Of a DNA stretch of 64,000 nucleotides, positions 56,331 to 64,000 are shown in pieces. Numbering within the stretch: the first letter of the stretch is position 1; every line of letters begins with the position of its first letter. This DNA is from Acidimicrobiales bacterium (GTDB taxonomy: Bacteria > Actinomycetota > Acidimicrobiia > Acidimicrobiales > Bog-793). The stretch is taken from positions 93,414-157,413 of the forward strand of contig DATGLP010000026.1 of assembly GCA_035294085.1 (NCBI GenBank), in the 5' to 3' direction. The notes under the pieces are model-generated. The model was not told where the DNA came from, ran no database searches, and worked only from the letters and a program-made list of their open reading frames with translations. Position numbers and translations under genes: made by a program.

Positions 56331-56738
56331 GTGGCGCAGGAGTTCATCGGATCGGGGTGGGCCTTCCCGCTCTCGACGACCTCGACGGGCTCGATCGCGC
56401 TCGTGAGCGGGGACCGCGAGATCGAGGAGTCGATCCGGATCATCCTGTCCACCGCCTACGGCGAGCGGCCCATGCGCCCCGAGTTCGGCTGCGGCATCCA
56501 CGACCACGTCTTCGACCCGGCGGACGCGACGACGGCCGGCCTCATCGCCTTCGAGGTCAAGCGCTCGCTCGCCCGCTGGGAGCCGCGCATCACCGTCCTC
56601 GGGGTCGACGTCATGGTCGACCGGGTGCACGAGGCGACGATGTACATCGACATCCGGTACACGAAGCGGGGGACGAACGACCCGCGCAACCTCGTGTTCC
56701 CCTTCTACGTGATCCCCGAGGAAGGCTCACCGCGTTGA
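56331..56738 (+). CDS. cis9: gp25-like baseplate wedge protein (Cis9-like)
   Basis: A 135-residue GPW/gp25 protein with GSGWAFPLSTTSTGSIALVSGDREIEESIRIILSTAYGERPMRPEFGCGIHDHVFDP, in which the EFGCG part is the typical core turn that starts sheath assembly. GTG 56331 follows an AGGGGG site. The stop overlaps the next start (TTGA). Confidence 0.93.
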   Translation: MAQEFIGSGWAFPLSTTSTGSIALVSGDREIEESIRIILSTAYGERPMRPEFGCGIHDHVFDPADATTAGLIAFEVKRSLARWEPRITVLGVDVMVDRVHEATMYIDIRYTKRGTNDPRNLVFPFYVIPEEGSPR

Positions 56739-58681
56739 CCCTGCCCGTCCCGAACCTCGACGACCGGCGCTTCCAGGACTACGTGGACGACGCCAAGCGC
56801 CTCGTCCAGCAGCGTTGCCCGGAGTGGACCGACCACAACGTCTCGGACCCCGGCGTCACGCTGATCGAGACGTTCGCCTACATGGTCGACCAGCTCACCT
56901 TCCGGCTGAACAAGGTCCCCGACCGCAACTACGTGAAGTTCCTCGAGCTCATCGGGGTCCACCTCTTCCCGCCGTCGGCCGCGGAGACGCTCGTCACCTT
57001 CTGGCTCACCTCGCCGCAGGACCGGCCGGTCGTCGTCCCGCGCGGCACGAGGGTGTCGACCCAGCGCGTCTCCAAGGAGGAGCCCGTCGTCTTCGAGACG
57101 ACCGAGGCCCTCACCGTCGTGTCGAGCTCGCTCGCGAGCGTCGTCTCGGTCCTCGCCGGCGACCGCAGCGTCGACCACAGCGAGCGCCTCGGGCGCGAGG
57201 AGTTCCCGTGCTTCGGCGCGGTGCCCATGCCCGGCGAGGCACTGCTGCTCGGCTTGCGCGAGGCCGTGCCCTCGAACGCGGTCGCGCTGCGCTTCCAGTG
57301 CCGGATCGAAGGCGTCGGCGTCGACCCGAACAACCCGCCGCTCGCCTGGGAGGCCTACGACGGCGCGAGCTGGGTCCCCTGCGAGGTCGAGCGCGACGAG
57401 ACCGGCGGCCTCAACAAGGCCGGCGACGTCGTGCTGCACGTGCCGACCGGGCACGAGGCGGCGGTGCTCGACGGGCGGCGCGCCGCATGGCTGCGCTGCC
57501 GGGTGACCGAGCCCGAGCCGGGGCAGGCCTTCTACTCCTCCTCGCCGAGCATCGCCAACCTCTCGGCCTTCGTCGTCGGTGGCACGACGCGGGCGGTGCA
57601 CGCCTCGGTCGTCGACGGGGAGATCATCGGCGTCTCCGAGGGCGTCGCCGGCCAGCGCTTCCACCTCCGCCAGGCGCCCGTCGTGTCCTCGCCCACGCCG
57701 CACGTCCTCGAGGTCGCCGGCGGCGAGGGCTGGGAGGAGTGGCGCGAGGTCGACACGTTCGCGGCGAGCGGGCCCGAGGACCGGCACTTCATGCTCGACC
57801 GCGTCACCGGCGAGGTCGTGCTCGGCCCGGCGGTGCGCCTCGAGGACGGGACGGTGCGCAACTACGGTGCCGTGCCGCCGAAGGGAGCACCGCTGCGGCT
57901 GCGCCAGTACCGTTCGGGCGGAGGCCAGCGGGGCAACGTGGCGCGCGGCGCCCTCGTCTCGATGAAGACGCCGGTCCCCTTCGTCGCACGCGTCGAGAAC
58001 CGCGTCCCCGCGGCGGGCGGCGTGGACGGCGAGGACATCGAGAACGCGAAGGTGCGCGGCCCGATCAGCCTGCGGACGCTCGGCCGCGCGGTGACCGTCG
58101 AGGACTTCGAGATCCTCGCCCGGCAGGCGGCGGCGGGGATCGCCCGGGTGCGCGCCGTGCCGGCCGGCGGGGAGGGGACCGAGGAGGGCGTGCGCGTCCT
58201 CATCGTGCCCGCGGTCGCCGACGACGAGGACGGCAGGATCCCCTTCGAGCGCCTCGCGCCCTCCGAGGAGGTGCTCCGGCGCGTCGCGTCCGAGCTCGAC
58301 ACCAAGCGTACGATCGGGGCGCGCGTCGTCGTCGAGCCCCCCTTCTACCAGGGGATCACGGTGGTGGCGCAGCTGCGGGCGCGGCACTTCGCCGACCCGA
58401 GCCGGGTGCGCGACGACGCCACCGCCGCCCTCTACCGCTACCTGCACCCGATCCACGGCGGGGCGGACGGCGACGGGTGGGGCTTCGGCAGGCCGGTGCA
58501 CGCCGGCGAGGTCTACGCCGTGCTCCAGCGCGTCGGCGGCGTCGAGCTCGTGGAGGCGGTCCAGCTCTACCCGGCTGATCCGGTGACCGGCGAGCGCGGG
58601 CCGGTCGCGCAGCGCCTCGACATCCCGTCGAACGCGCTGCTCTTCTCCTACGGCCACGAGGTGCGGGTGGTCGGGCCATGA
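56735..58681 (+). CDS. cis11: Baseplate J-like protein (Cis11-like)
   Basis: A 648-residue baseplate wedge protein. It opens LTLPVPNLDDRRFQDYVDDAKRLVQQRCPEWTDHNVSDPGVTLIETFAYMVDQLTFRLNKVPDRNYVKFLELIGV, which is the eCIS/Mu-like J domain, and later has NVARGALVSMKTPVPFVARVENRVPAAGGVDGEDIE and TVEDFEILARQAAAGIARVRAV. A TTG at 56735 overlaps the gp25 stop and gives the family-typical N-terminus. The following gene overlaps by ATGA. Confidence 0.92.
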   Translation: MTLPVPNLDDRRFQDYVDDAKRLVQQRCPEWTDHNVSDPGVTLIETFAYMVDQLTFRLNKVPDRNYVKFLELIGVHLFPPSAAETLVTFWLTSPQDRPVVVPRGTRVSTQRVSKEEPVVFETTEALTVVSSSLASVVSVLAGDRSVDHSERLGREEFPCFGAVPMPGEALLLGLREAVPSNAVALRFQCRIEGVGVDPNNPPLAWEAYDGASWVPCEVERDETGGLNKAGDVVLHVPTGHEAAVLDGRRAAWLRCRVTEPEPGQAFYSSSPSIANLSAFVVGGTTRAVHASVVDGEIIGVSEGVAGQRFHLRQAPVVSSPTPHVLEVAGGEGWEEWREVDTFAASGPEDRHFMLDRVTGEVVLGPAVRLEDGTVRNYGAVPPKGAPLRLRQYRSGGGQRGNVARGALVSMKTPVPFVARVENRVPAAGGVDGEDIENAKVRGPISLRTLGRAVTVEDFEILARQAAAGIARVRAVPAGGEGTEEGVRVLIVPAVADDEDGRIPFERLAPSEEVLRRVASELDTKRTIGARVVVEPPFYQGITVVAQLRARHFADPSRVRDDATAALYRYLHPIHGGADGDGWGFGRPVHAGEVYAVLQRVGGVELVEAVQLYPADPVTGERGPVAQRLDIPSNALLFSYGHEVRVVGP

Positions 58682-59217
58682 GGGGCACGGTCGAGGGCCT
58701 CGCCAGCCCCTACACGTTCGGCGAGCTGCTCCCGTCCATCTACCAGGAGGACGGCTTCGCCCTCCGGTTCGTCTCAGCCTTCGACGACCTCGTCGCGCCG
58801 ATCATCTCCGTGCTCGACAACATCGACGCCTACTTCGACCCGACGCTCGCGCCCGGCGACTTCGTCGCCTACCTCGCGAGCTGGGTCGGCGTGGAGCTCG
58901 ACGAGACCTGGTCCGCGCGCTCTCGCGCCGAGCTCGTCGCGCAGGCCGTCGAGCTCTTCCGGGTGCGCGGCACCGTCGAGGGGCTGCGCCGCCACGTCGC
59001 CATCTACACCGGCGTCGAACCGGAGATCGAGGAGAGCGGCGGGTGCACCTGGTCGAGCGAGGCCGGCGCCGACCTGCCGGGCTCCGCACCTGCCCGGCTC
59101 GTCGTGCGCGTCCGGGTCGACGACCCGGCGACGGTGGACGTCCGCCGCCTCGACCGCCTCGTCGAGACCTCGAAGCCCGCCCACGTGCCCCACCGCGTCG
59201 AGGTGCTCGGGCCGTGA
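58678..59217 (+). CDS. cis12: Phage tail protein I-like baseplate protein (Cis12-like)
   Basis: A 179-residue protein with LLPSIYQEDGFALRFVSAFDDLVAPIISVLDNIDAYFDPTLAPGDFVAYLASWVGVELDETWSARSRAELVAQAVELFRVRGTVEGLRRHVAIYTG, the tail-protein-I pattern of eCIS clusters. It pairs with J in the baseplate wedge. It is coupled at both ends: ATGA with J and GTGA with the CisA-like gene. Confidence 0.9.
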   Translation: MRGTVEGLASPYTFGELLPSIYQEDGFALRFVSAFDDLVAPIISVLDNIDAYFDPTLAPGDFVAYLASWVGVELDETWSARSRAELVAQAVELFRVRGTVEGLRRHVAIYTGVEPEIEESGGCTWSSEAGADLPGSAPARLVVRVRVDDPATVDVRRLDRLVETSKPAHVPHRVEVLGP

Positions 59218-60623
59218 TCGTGTGCAAGGCCTGCGGCCAGCACAACGAGGAGGCGGAGGAGTTCTGCGCCCGCTGCGGCCGCTACCTGCCGTGGTCCGGC
59301 GAGCGCGTCGAGCTCGTCACGCCAGCCGAGCCGGAGCCCGTCGCCGAGCCCGAGCCGGAGCCGCCACGACCGGGTCTCCTCGCCCGGGTGCTCGCGCGCC
59401 TCGGGCGTCGCCCGAGACCTTCGCCGGGCGCTGCGCTGGCGCCGGCGCGCGACCCGGACACCGTCGTGGTGCCGGCAGTGCGCCCACCGGCCGACCCGCA
59501 CGCCACCGAGGCCGAGACGGCGCCGACCGAGCCGGCCGCGCCCGAGGAGCCGGACGGCGGTGGGGTCATCATCCCGCTCAGTTCGCCGTCCTCTGGTCCA
59601 GCGCCGGAGGCCGCCGCCTCCGGGCCGACGGCGCTCCTCACCGGCTCGCCAGCGATCGAGCAGGGGGCGGTCGAGCCGGCGCGCCCCGGCGACCACCCGT
59701 CGCTCGGCCCGTCTCGCGCCCGCGCCGTCGTGCTGCGCAAGCCCACCGAGGCCCAGCGCGCCGAGCGGCGGCGACAGTCGGCGACCGTCCTCGCACCGAT
59801 CGTCCAGGAGCTCCCGACCGGTCCCCAGCCCGGGGACGTCTTCTGCCGGCGCTGCGGCCAGTTCAACGCGCCGACGCGCGTCTTCTGCCGGCGCTGCGGC
59901 ACCGAGCTCGACCTGTCGGAGCTCGACGTGGAGCAGTCCTACGTCCCGCTCAGCTGGTGGCGCCGCCACCTGCGCCGAGACGTGCGCGTCGTCGGCGTGG
60001 GCGAGCGGCCCGGGCGGTGGGGGAAGGCGAGCTCGGGGGGCGGGGCCTCAGGGATGCTGATGCGCGTCATGGCGCGCGCCGGTGCGGTGTTCATCGGCGC
60101 GGCGATCGTCCTCAGCTTCCTCGGGCCGGTCGCGCAGCCGCTGCGCAGCTGGTACCTGCGCACGTACCGGTCGATCCTGCACCGGGTGAACGTCACCTAC
60201 ACCCAGCAGTTCGCGGTCGGCGCCAACGCCACCTCCTCGGCGCCGAACCACCCCCCCGGCCTCGCCATCGACGACGCCACGAACACCTACTGGCAGTCCA
60301 AGCCGACGAGGCGCGACGGCGCGGGCCAGTCGCTTACCGTCGTCTTCTCACAGCCGACGACGCTCGACCGCATCGGTGTCCTCTCGGGAGCCGGGCCGAG
60401 CGAGCAGGCGTTCCTCTCCGAGGCGCGCCCGAAGCGGATCGAGCTCATCTTCCCCCGAAAGCCCCCCATCTTCGAGACGCTCCAGGACACCCCGAGCTTC
60501 CAGCGCCTCGCCCTCCACGTCGTCGGCATCAGTGCGATGACGGTGAAGATCCTCTCCGTCTACCCCTCGGCGACGGGCCACGCGGTCGCGATCACCGAGC
60601 TCGAGTTCTTCCAGCGGACGTGA
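59214..60623 (+). CDS. cisA: CisA-like zinc-ribbon, single-span membrane protein with discoidin-like C-terminus
   Basis: A 469-residue protein. A zinc ribbon opens it (VCKACGQ, then FCARCGRY); a Pro/Ala-rich linker follows; a second ribbon lies near residues 210-228 (FCRRCGQ, FCRRCGTE); one membrane span is near residues 290-312 (AGAVFIGAAIVLSFLGPVA); the last 140 residues (FAVGANATSSAPNHPPGLAIDDATNTYWQSK) form a galactose-binding/discoidin-like fold, also called NADase-type glycan-binding. Streptomyces CisA has a comparable soluble part, span and discoidin-like end and acts with cytoplasmic CIS in cell death. The GTGA overlap with the baseplate gene supports a linked role. Confidence 0.78.
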   Translation: MIVCKACGQHNEEAEEFCARCGRYLPWSGERVELVTPAEPEPVAEPEPEPPRPGLLARVLARLGRRPRPSPGAALAPARDPDTVVVPAVRPPADPHATEAETAPTEPAAPEEPDGGGVIIPLSSPSSGPAPEAAASGPTALLTGSPAIEQGAVEPARPGDHPSLGPSRARAVVLRKPTEAQRAERRRQSATVLAPIVQELPTGPQPGDVFCRRCGQFNAPTRVFCRRCGTELDLSELDVEQSYVPLSWWRRHLRRDVRVVGVGERPGRWGKASSGGGASGMLMRVMARAGAVFIGAAIVLSFLGPVAQPLRSWYLRTYRSILHRVNVTYTQQFAVGANATSSAPNHPPGLAIDDATNTYWQSKPTRRDGAGQSLTVVFSQPTTLDRIGVLSGAGPSEQAFLSEARPKRIELIFPRKPPIFETLQDTPSFQRLALHVVGISAMTVKILSVYPSATGHAVAITELEFFQRT

Positions 60624-60627
60624 CGCG

Positions 60628-63336
60628 ATGCACGTGGACCAGCGCGCGCGAGCAGGCCGCGCCGTGCCAGGCGGAGCGGCGATCCCAGCCCGCGCGCGCG
60701 CCGGGCGCCTCCGGGCCGTGCTCGCCGGAGTGGCGATGACCGCCCTCGCAGGGGGGCTCGTGCCCGCCGGTTCCGCCGGCGCTACCACCTCGGGCGGCCT
60801 CGGCTCGCTCGACCTCAGCTTCGGCAACCTGCCGACAGGCCAGAGCGCGCACACCGGCGTCGCCTCGCTCTCCCAGGCTGGCAACCTCGCGGCGGTGGCC
60901 TACGACGCCGCCGACGGCGACGTCGTCGCCGCGGGCCAGGACACCGCAGTCACCCCGCATCAGCTCGCGATCGGGCGGTTCAGCCTGGACGGGAGCCCCG
61001 ACGGCTCCTTCTCCTCGAGCCCGTCGGCAGGCCTCGCCCTCGCCGGCCTGGGCTCGAGCGGCAGCGGGTCGGCAGCCGAGACCGTCGCCGTCTACCCGAG
61101 CGGCGCCAACGGCTACGCCGGCGACGTCGTCGCGGCCGGCTGGCAGGAGCCGCAGAGCGTCGAGCAGCCCGCCCTCGTGCGCTACGTGCCGGCCAGCCAG
61201 TCCTTCGACTCGAGCTTCGACAGCGCCGTGGCCAACGAGCTCTCGCAGGTCGGGCTGACGGGCGGGTCGTTCCAGGCGGTGGCGATCGAGCCGCCGACGG
61301 CGCCGGGTGTCGCCGGCGACGTCGTGGCGGCGGGGACCGTCTCCACCGCCGGCGCGCCCCTCGGCGAGGTCGGGGTGTTCGTCTTCGACGCCTCGGGCGG
61401 CCTCGTTGCCTCCTACCTCCACCAGGTCGGGAACGCGAACTACCCCGACACCGTTGGGGGCGTGGCCGTCGACCCGACCTCGGGCGCCGTCTTCGTCACG
61501 GGCGGCGACCGGGCGAGCGACTGCGGAAGCACGAAGCAGGAGGCCTTCGTCCTCGAGCTCGCGCCCTCGACCTTTCAGCCGCCCTCGTCGGGCTTCGGTG
61601 CTGGTGGGCTCGTCCAGCTCGACGACTGCTCGTCGTCGTCGGGCGGCCTCGTCGCGAACGCCGTCGCGGTGAACAGCGCCGCCTCGGACGTCCCCTACCT
61701 CGTCGCTGCTGGCACCGACGAGACCGCGCCGACCTCGGCCGTGCTGATCGGGCTCACGGCGAGCGGCTCGCCCGCGTCGAGCTTCGGCTTCCCCGCCTCC
61801 GGCTACCTCTCCCAGTCAGCGCTCTCGCGCGGCCTCGCCGTCGCCTACGTCGAGCAGTCGCCGACCGACTCAACCCCCGCCGGGGTCGTCCTCGGCGGGC
61901 CGTCGCAGTCCGGCTCGCCCCAGTACGCGAGCGTCGCCCTCTACGGCGCCGGGACGCCGACAGCGCTCGACGAGGGCTTCGGCAGCTCGGGGGTTTCCTC
62001 GGTCGTCGTGTGCACGTCTGGCGGGGCGACCTGCGGCTCCGGCCTCGCCGTCCAGCCCGACGGGAACGTGCTGGTCGCGGGCGACGTCGAGGGGACCCCG
62101 CCGGCGACCCAGGACAGCCTGTCGGTGGCGCGCCTCGTGGACCGCGCCGTCACGGTCATTGGTCCGGGGACGGTCGCGGTCACCGGCGCGGGCCAGAGCG
62201 CCACCTTCCAGGTGAGCCTCGTCTCAGCGACGCTCGGCCAGGCGAGCGTGTCCGTGCAGTACGCGACGGCGGACGGGAGCGCGCGGGCCGGGACGAACTA
62301 CACGAGCGCGAGCGGGACGATCACCTTTCCGTGCTCCTCGAGCGAGCCCGCCGGGGTGACCTGCTCGGGCGACACGGCCTCGGTCGTCGTCCCCCTGCTC
62401 TTCCCGGCCGGAGCGTCGGGGGACCTCGCCTTCTCGCTCGACCTGAGCAACCCGCAGAACGCAGGTCTGATCAGCACCTCCGCGAGCGCGACGATCGCCT
62501 ACCCGGCGGCCTCGCCCCCGTCGAGCGGGTCCGGCGGCTCCTCGAGCACCCCGACGACGACGACGACGTCACCCCCGTCGTCGCCCGTCGCCGGGCGCGG
62601 CTACTGGGTCGTCACCGCGAACGGCCGGGTCTTCGCCTTCGGGGACGCGAGGAACTACGGCTCGGTGAGCCCCCGCAGGCTCGGCGGCAGGGTCGCGGCG
62701 ATCGCCCCCGCGGCCGCGGGCGAGGGCTACTGGATCGTGTCGACGAGTGGGCGCGTGTTCGCCTTCGGGACGGCTCGCAGCTACGGCTCGGTCCCCCGCA
62801 GGCGACTGCGCGGCAGGATCGTGGCGATCGCCGTCGCGCCGCGGGGCACCGGCTACCTGCTCGTCTCGAGCACCGGCGCGGTCTACGGCTTCGGACGCAT
62901 TCGCAGCCACGGCTCGGTGCCGCGGCGCCGCCTCGACGGCCCGATCGTGGCCGTCGCCACGACGTCGAACGGCGGTGGCTACTGGCTCGCCTCGACGAGG
63001 GGGCGCGTCTACGCCTTCGGGAACGCCCGGAGCCGCGGCTCGGTCCGTCCGAAGCTGCTGAAGGGCTCGGTGAGCGGGCTCGCCCGCACGGCCTCGAACG
63101 GCGGCTACTGGATCGTGTCGACGACGGGCCAGGTGTTCGCGTTCGGCAACGCCCACCGCTACGGCTCCGTCCCCCGCAAGCGCCTGCGCGGCCGGGCGAG
63201 CTCGATCGTCCCGACGCCGAACGGCCGCGGCTACTGGGTCGTGACGTCAGCCGGCCGGATCTACCCCTTCGGCGACGCCCGCTCCTACGGCTCGCCTTCG
63301 ACCCGGTTCGCGGTTGCCGGGATGGCGTCGACATGA
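60628..63336 (+). CDS. Secreted 902-residue protein: delta-60-like repeats, Calx-beta domain and GYW repeats
   Basis: A signal peptide lies near residues 27-55 (AVLAGVAMTALAGGLVPAGSAGA). Residues about 60-510 resemble delta-60/beta-propeller repeats (GDVVAAGQD, GDVVAAGW, GDVVAAGTV). About 510-625 is a Calx-beta-like domain (VQYATADGSARAGTNYTSASGTITF). A Ser/Thr/Pro linker follows, then six repeats of GYW-V---G-V-FG-A-SYGSV type. It starts four bases after the CisA-like gene, so it may share the transcript, yet nothing ties it to the eCIS by family. It is probably a surface or exported structural protein. Confidence 0.8.
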   Translation: MHVDQRARAGRAVPGGAAIPARARAGRLRAVLAGVAMTALAGGLVPAGSAGATTSGGLGSLDLSFGNLPTGQSAHTGVASLSQAGNLAAVAYDAADGDVVAAGQDTAVTPHQLAIGRFSLDGSPDGSFSSSPSAGLALAGLGSSGSGSAAETVAVYPSGANGYAGDVVAAGWQEPQSVEQPALVRYVPASQSFDSSFDSAVANELSQVGLTGGSFQAVAIEPPTAPGVAGDVVAAGTVSTAGAPLGEVGVFVFDASGGLVASYLHQVGNANYPDTVGGVAVDPTSGAVFVTGGDRASDCGSTKQEAFVLELAPSTFQPPSSGFGAGGLVQLDDCSSSSGGLVANAVAVNSAASDVPYLVAAGTDETAPTSAVLIGLTASGSPASSFGFPASGYLSQSALSRGLAVAYVEQSPTDSTPAGVVLGGPSQSGSPQYASVALYGAGTPTALDEGFGSSGVSSVVVCTSGGATCGSGLAVQPDGNVLVAGDVEGTPPATQDSLSVARLVDRAVTVIGPGTVAVTGAGQSATFQVSLVSATLGQASVSVQYATADGSARAGTNYTSASGTITFPCSSSEPAGVTCSGDTASVVVPLLFPAGASGDLAFSLDLSNPQNAGLISTSASATIAYPAASPPSSGSGGSSSTPTTTTTSPPSSPVAGRGYWVVTANGRVFAFGDARNYGSVSPRRLGGRVAAIAPAAAGEGYWIVSTSGRVFAFGTARSYGSVPRRRLRGRIVAIAVAPRGTGYLLVSSTGAVYGFGRIRSHGSVPRRRLDGPIVAVATTSNGGGYWLASTRGRVYAFGNARSRGSVRPKLLKGSVSGLARTASNGGYWIVSTTGQVFAFGNAHRYGSVPRKRLRGRASSIVPTPNGRGYWVVTSAGRIYPFGDARSYGSPSTRFAVAGMAST
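62599..63330 (+). repeat. Six tandem 126-base repeats encoding 42-residue GYW units
   Basis: GGCTAC codons for the Gly-Tyr start of each unit lie at 62599, 62725, 62851, 62977, 63103 and 63229, exactly 126 bases apart. Five units have Trp as third residue; the third has Leu. The last unit ends near the stop codon. Six to seven such units could close a beta-propeller. Confidence 0.85.
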
Positions 63337-64000
63337 GGCCGCGTCCTCGCACCCGCCGTCCGCCGGGGGGTTTCGCGGGCCACTCGCCTCGACGCCTCGT
63401 CCTGCTCGCCGCCGGCGGGGCGGGCCTCTTCGGCGCCTGCGTGCTCGTCGCGCTGGCGCTCGCCGCTCCGCCGGCTGCGGCCTCGTCGACGCTCACCGTC
63501 TCGTGCAGCGGCACCTCGGTGACGATCGGCGGCACGTCGCCGGGCACCTCGCCGCCGACGGTGTCCATCGCCTCGTCGACCGAGCAGATCGCGGGTGACA
63601 CGATCGGCTCGACGCAGTTCACGACGGACTTCGGGTCCTCGACCGGCTGCAGCGCCTCGACGACCTACACCTCCTTCGACGCCTCGGCGGTGAGCGGCAG
63701 CGTCCTGTTCGAGACCGACGGCTCGGTAGCGGCCACCTTCACTGGCAACGACTCGGGTGCGACGGCGAACTCGAGCCTGACCCTGACCGGCCCAGGCGCG
63801 GTGACGCTCACCGGGATCGGTGCGGGCAGCTTCGGCACGTCGAGCTTCTCCCAGGTCAAGGGCACGATCACCGGGGGCGCCTCGGACCCGGTCACCTTCG
63901 ACGTCGCCTCCTCCTTCGACGCCGTGACGGGGGTCTTCACGGTCTCCTCCTCGTCCCAGACGCTGTCGGGCTTCACGTCCTTCACCGCCGGCGGCACCTA
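63333..64000 (+). CDS. Secreted Ser/Thr-rich protein (3' end outside window)
   Basis: The ATG at 63333 overlaps the preceding stop (ATGA), and the frame stays open to the end of the window, at least 222 codons. The N-terminus has Arg-rich residues and a hydrophobic stretch (LVLLAAGGAGLFGACVLVALALAAPPAAA), a signal peptide or anchor. The mature part is rich in Ser, Thr, Gly and Val with two early cysteines (TVSCSG, STGCS), a pattern of extracellular beta-sandwich proteins. No family is recognised. It is translationally coupled to the GYW-repeat gene. Confidence 0.7.
   Translation, partial: MRPRPRTRRPPGGFAGHSPRRLVLLAAGGAGLFGACVLVALALAAPPAAASSTLTVSCSGTSVTIGGTSPGTSPPTVSIASSTEQIAGDTIGSTQFTTDFGSSTGCSASTTYTSFDASAVSGSVLFETDGSVAATFTGNDSGATANSSLTLTGPGAVTLTGIGAGSFGTSSFSQVKGTITGGASDPVTFDVASSFDAVTGVFTVSSSSQTLSGFTSFTAGGT

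Noticed and set aside
43359..60623. Prophage or type VI secretion system
   Set aside because: There are no capsid, portal, terminase or lysis genes, and no ClpV or TssJLM; DUF4255, DUF4157 and the Cis15-type ATPase are eCIS hallmarks.

Overview
This is about 64 kb of very GC-rich DNA with dense gene packing, many GTG starts and many 4-base ATGA/GTGA gene overlaps. The gene content points to a high-GC actinobacterium: a mycothiol-linked Mca amidase, a fused Kgd-type 2-oxoglutarate enzyme, a PspA-PspAA-PspAB-HtpX envelope-stress set, an LpdA-like flavoprotein and a secreted protein with 42-residue GYW repeats. The GYW repeats are, to my knowledge, common in Acidimicrobiia, so that class is my best guess, but it is an inference. 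No rRNA, tRNA, CRISPR array, insertion sequence or phage capsid/terminase gene was seen.

Layout. 1-2.5 kb: the end of a branched-chain amino-acid (Liv) ABC transporter operon, closed by a strong hairpin. 2.6-8.6 kb: small unknown genes and a nucleobase uptake and salvage group (NCS1 permease, two phosphoribosyltransferases). 8.7-13.3 kb: a MacB/FtsX-type exporter pair, a GMC oxidoreductase and a YjbQ protein. 13.4-17.6 kb: an LpdA-like flavoprotein, then an unusual 747-residue protein that joins a DUF4157-like (eCIS core) N-terminus to a kinase-like C-terminus, with a small coupled partner gene. 17.6-28.6 kb: nfo, miaB, secA, prfB, a 1.1-kb gap, ftsE-ftsX, a serine hydrolase and a sugar nucleotidyltransferase. 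28.6-43 kb: a geranylgeranyl-reductase-like enzyme, an SDR-type epimerase, kgd, an NYN RNase, a FabZ-like dehydratase, exonuclease III, PCD/DcoH, the psp/htpX operon, mca and an SCP2 protein.

43.2-60.6 kb: a complete-looking extracellular contractile injection system (eCIS) of the Streptomyces type. In order: LuxR-family regulator behind a phased array of GTGCAY motifs, DUF4255 cap protein, AAA+ ATPase, DUF4157 core protein, sheath, tube, a chaperone-like zinc protein, a 52-residue DUF6760 protein, an 863-residue Pro/Ala-rich protein, second tube protein, LysM protein, VgrG-like spike, gp25 wedge, baseplate J, baseplate I, and a zinc-ribbon/transmembrane/discoidin CisA-like protein. I did not find a PAAR tip, tail fibre or T6SS membrane complex. 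Two secreted beta-rich proteins follow, the last running off the window.

The most notable observations: (a) the kinase-like protein at 14.9 kb reads as an orphan eCIS cargo, encoded about 26 kb before the structural operon; (b) the 863-residue protein carries hydrophobic-QR tripeptides at nearly constant spacing of about 100 residues, and the same tripeptide recurs in the DUF4157 protein and the putative cargo; (c) the regulator promoter has four GTGCAY motifs one helical turn apart; (d) many genes appear to be transcribed without a leader from a TANNNT box 6-8 bases before the start codon, sometimes through a short coupled ORF.
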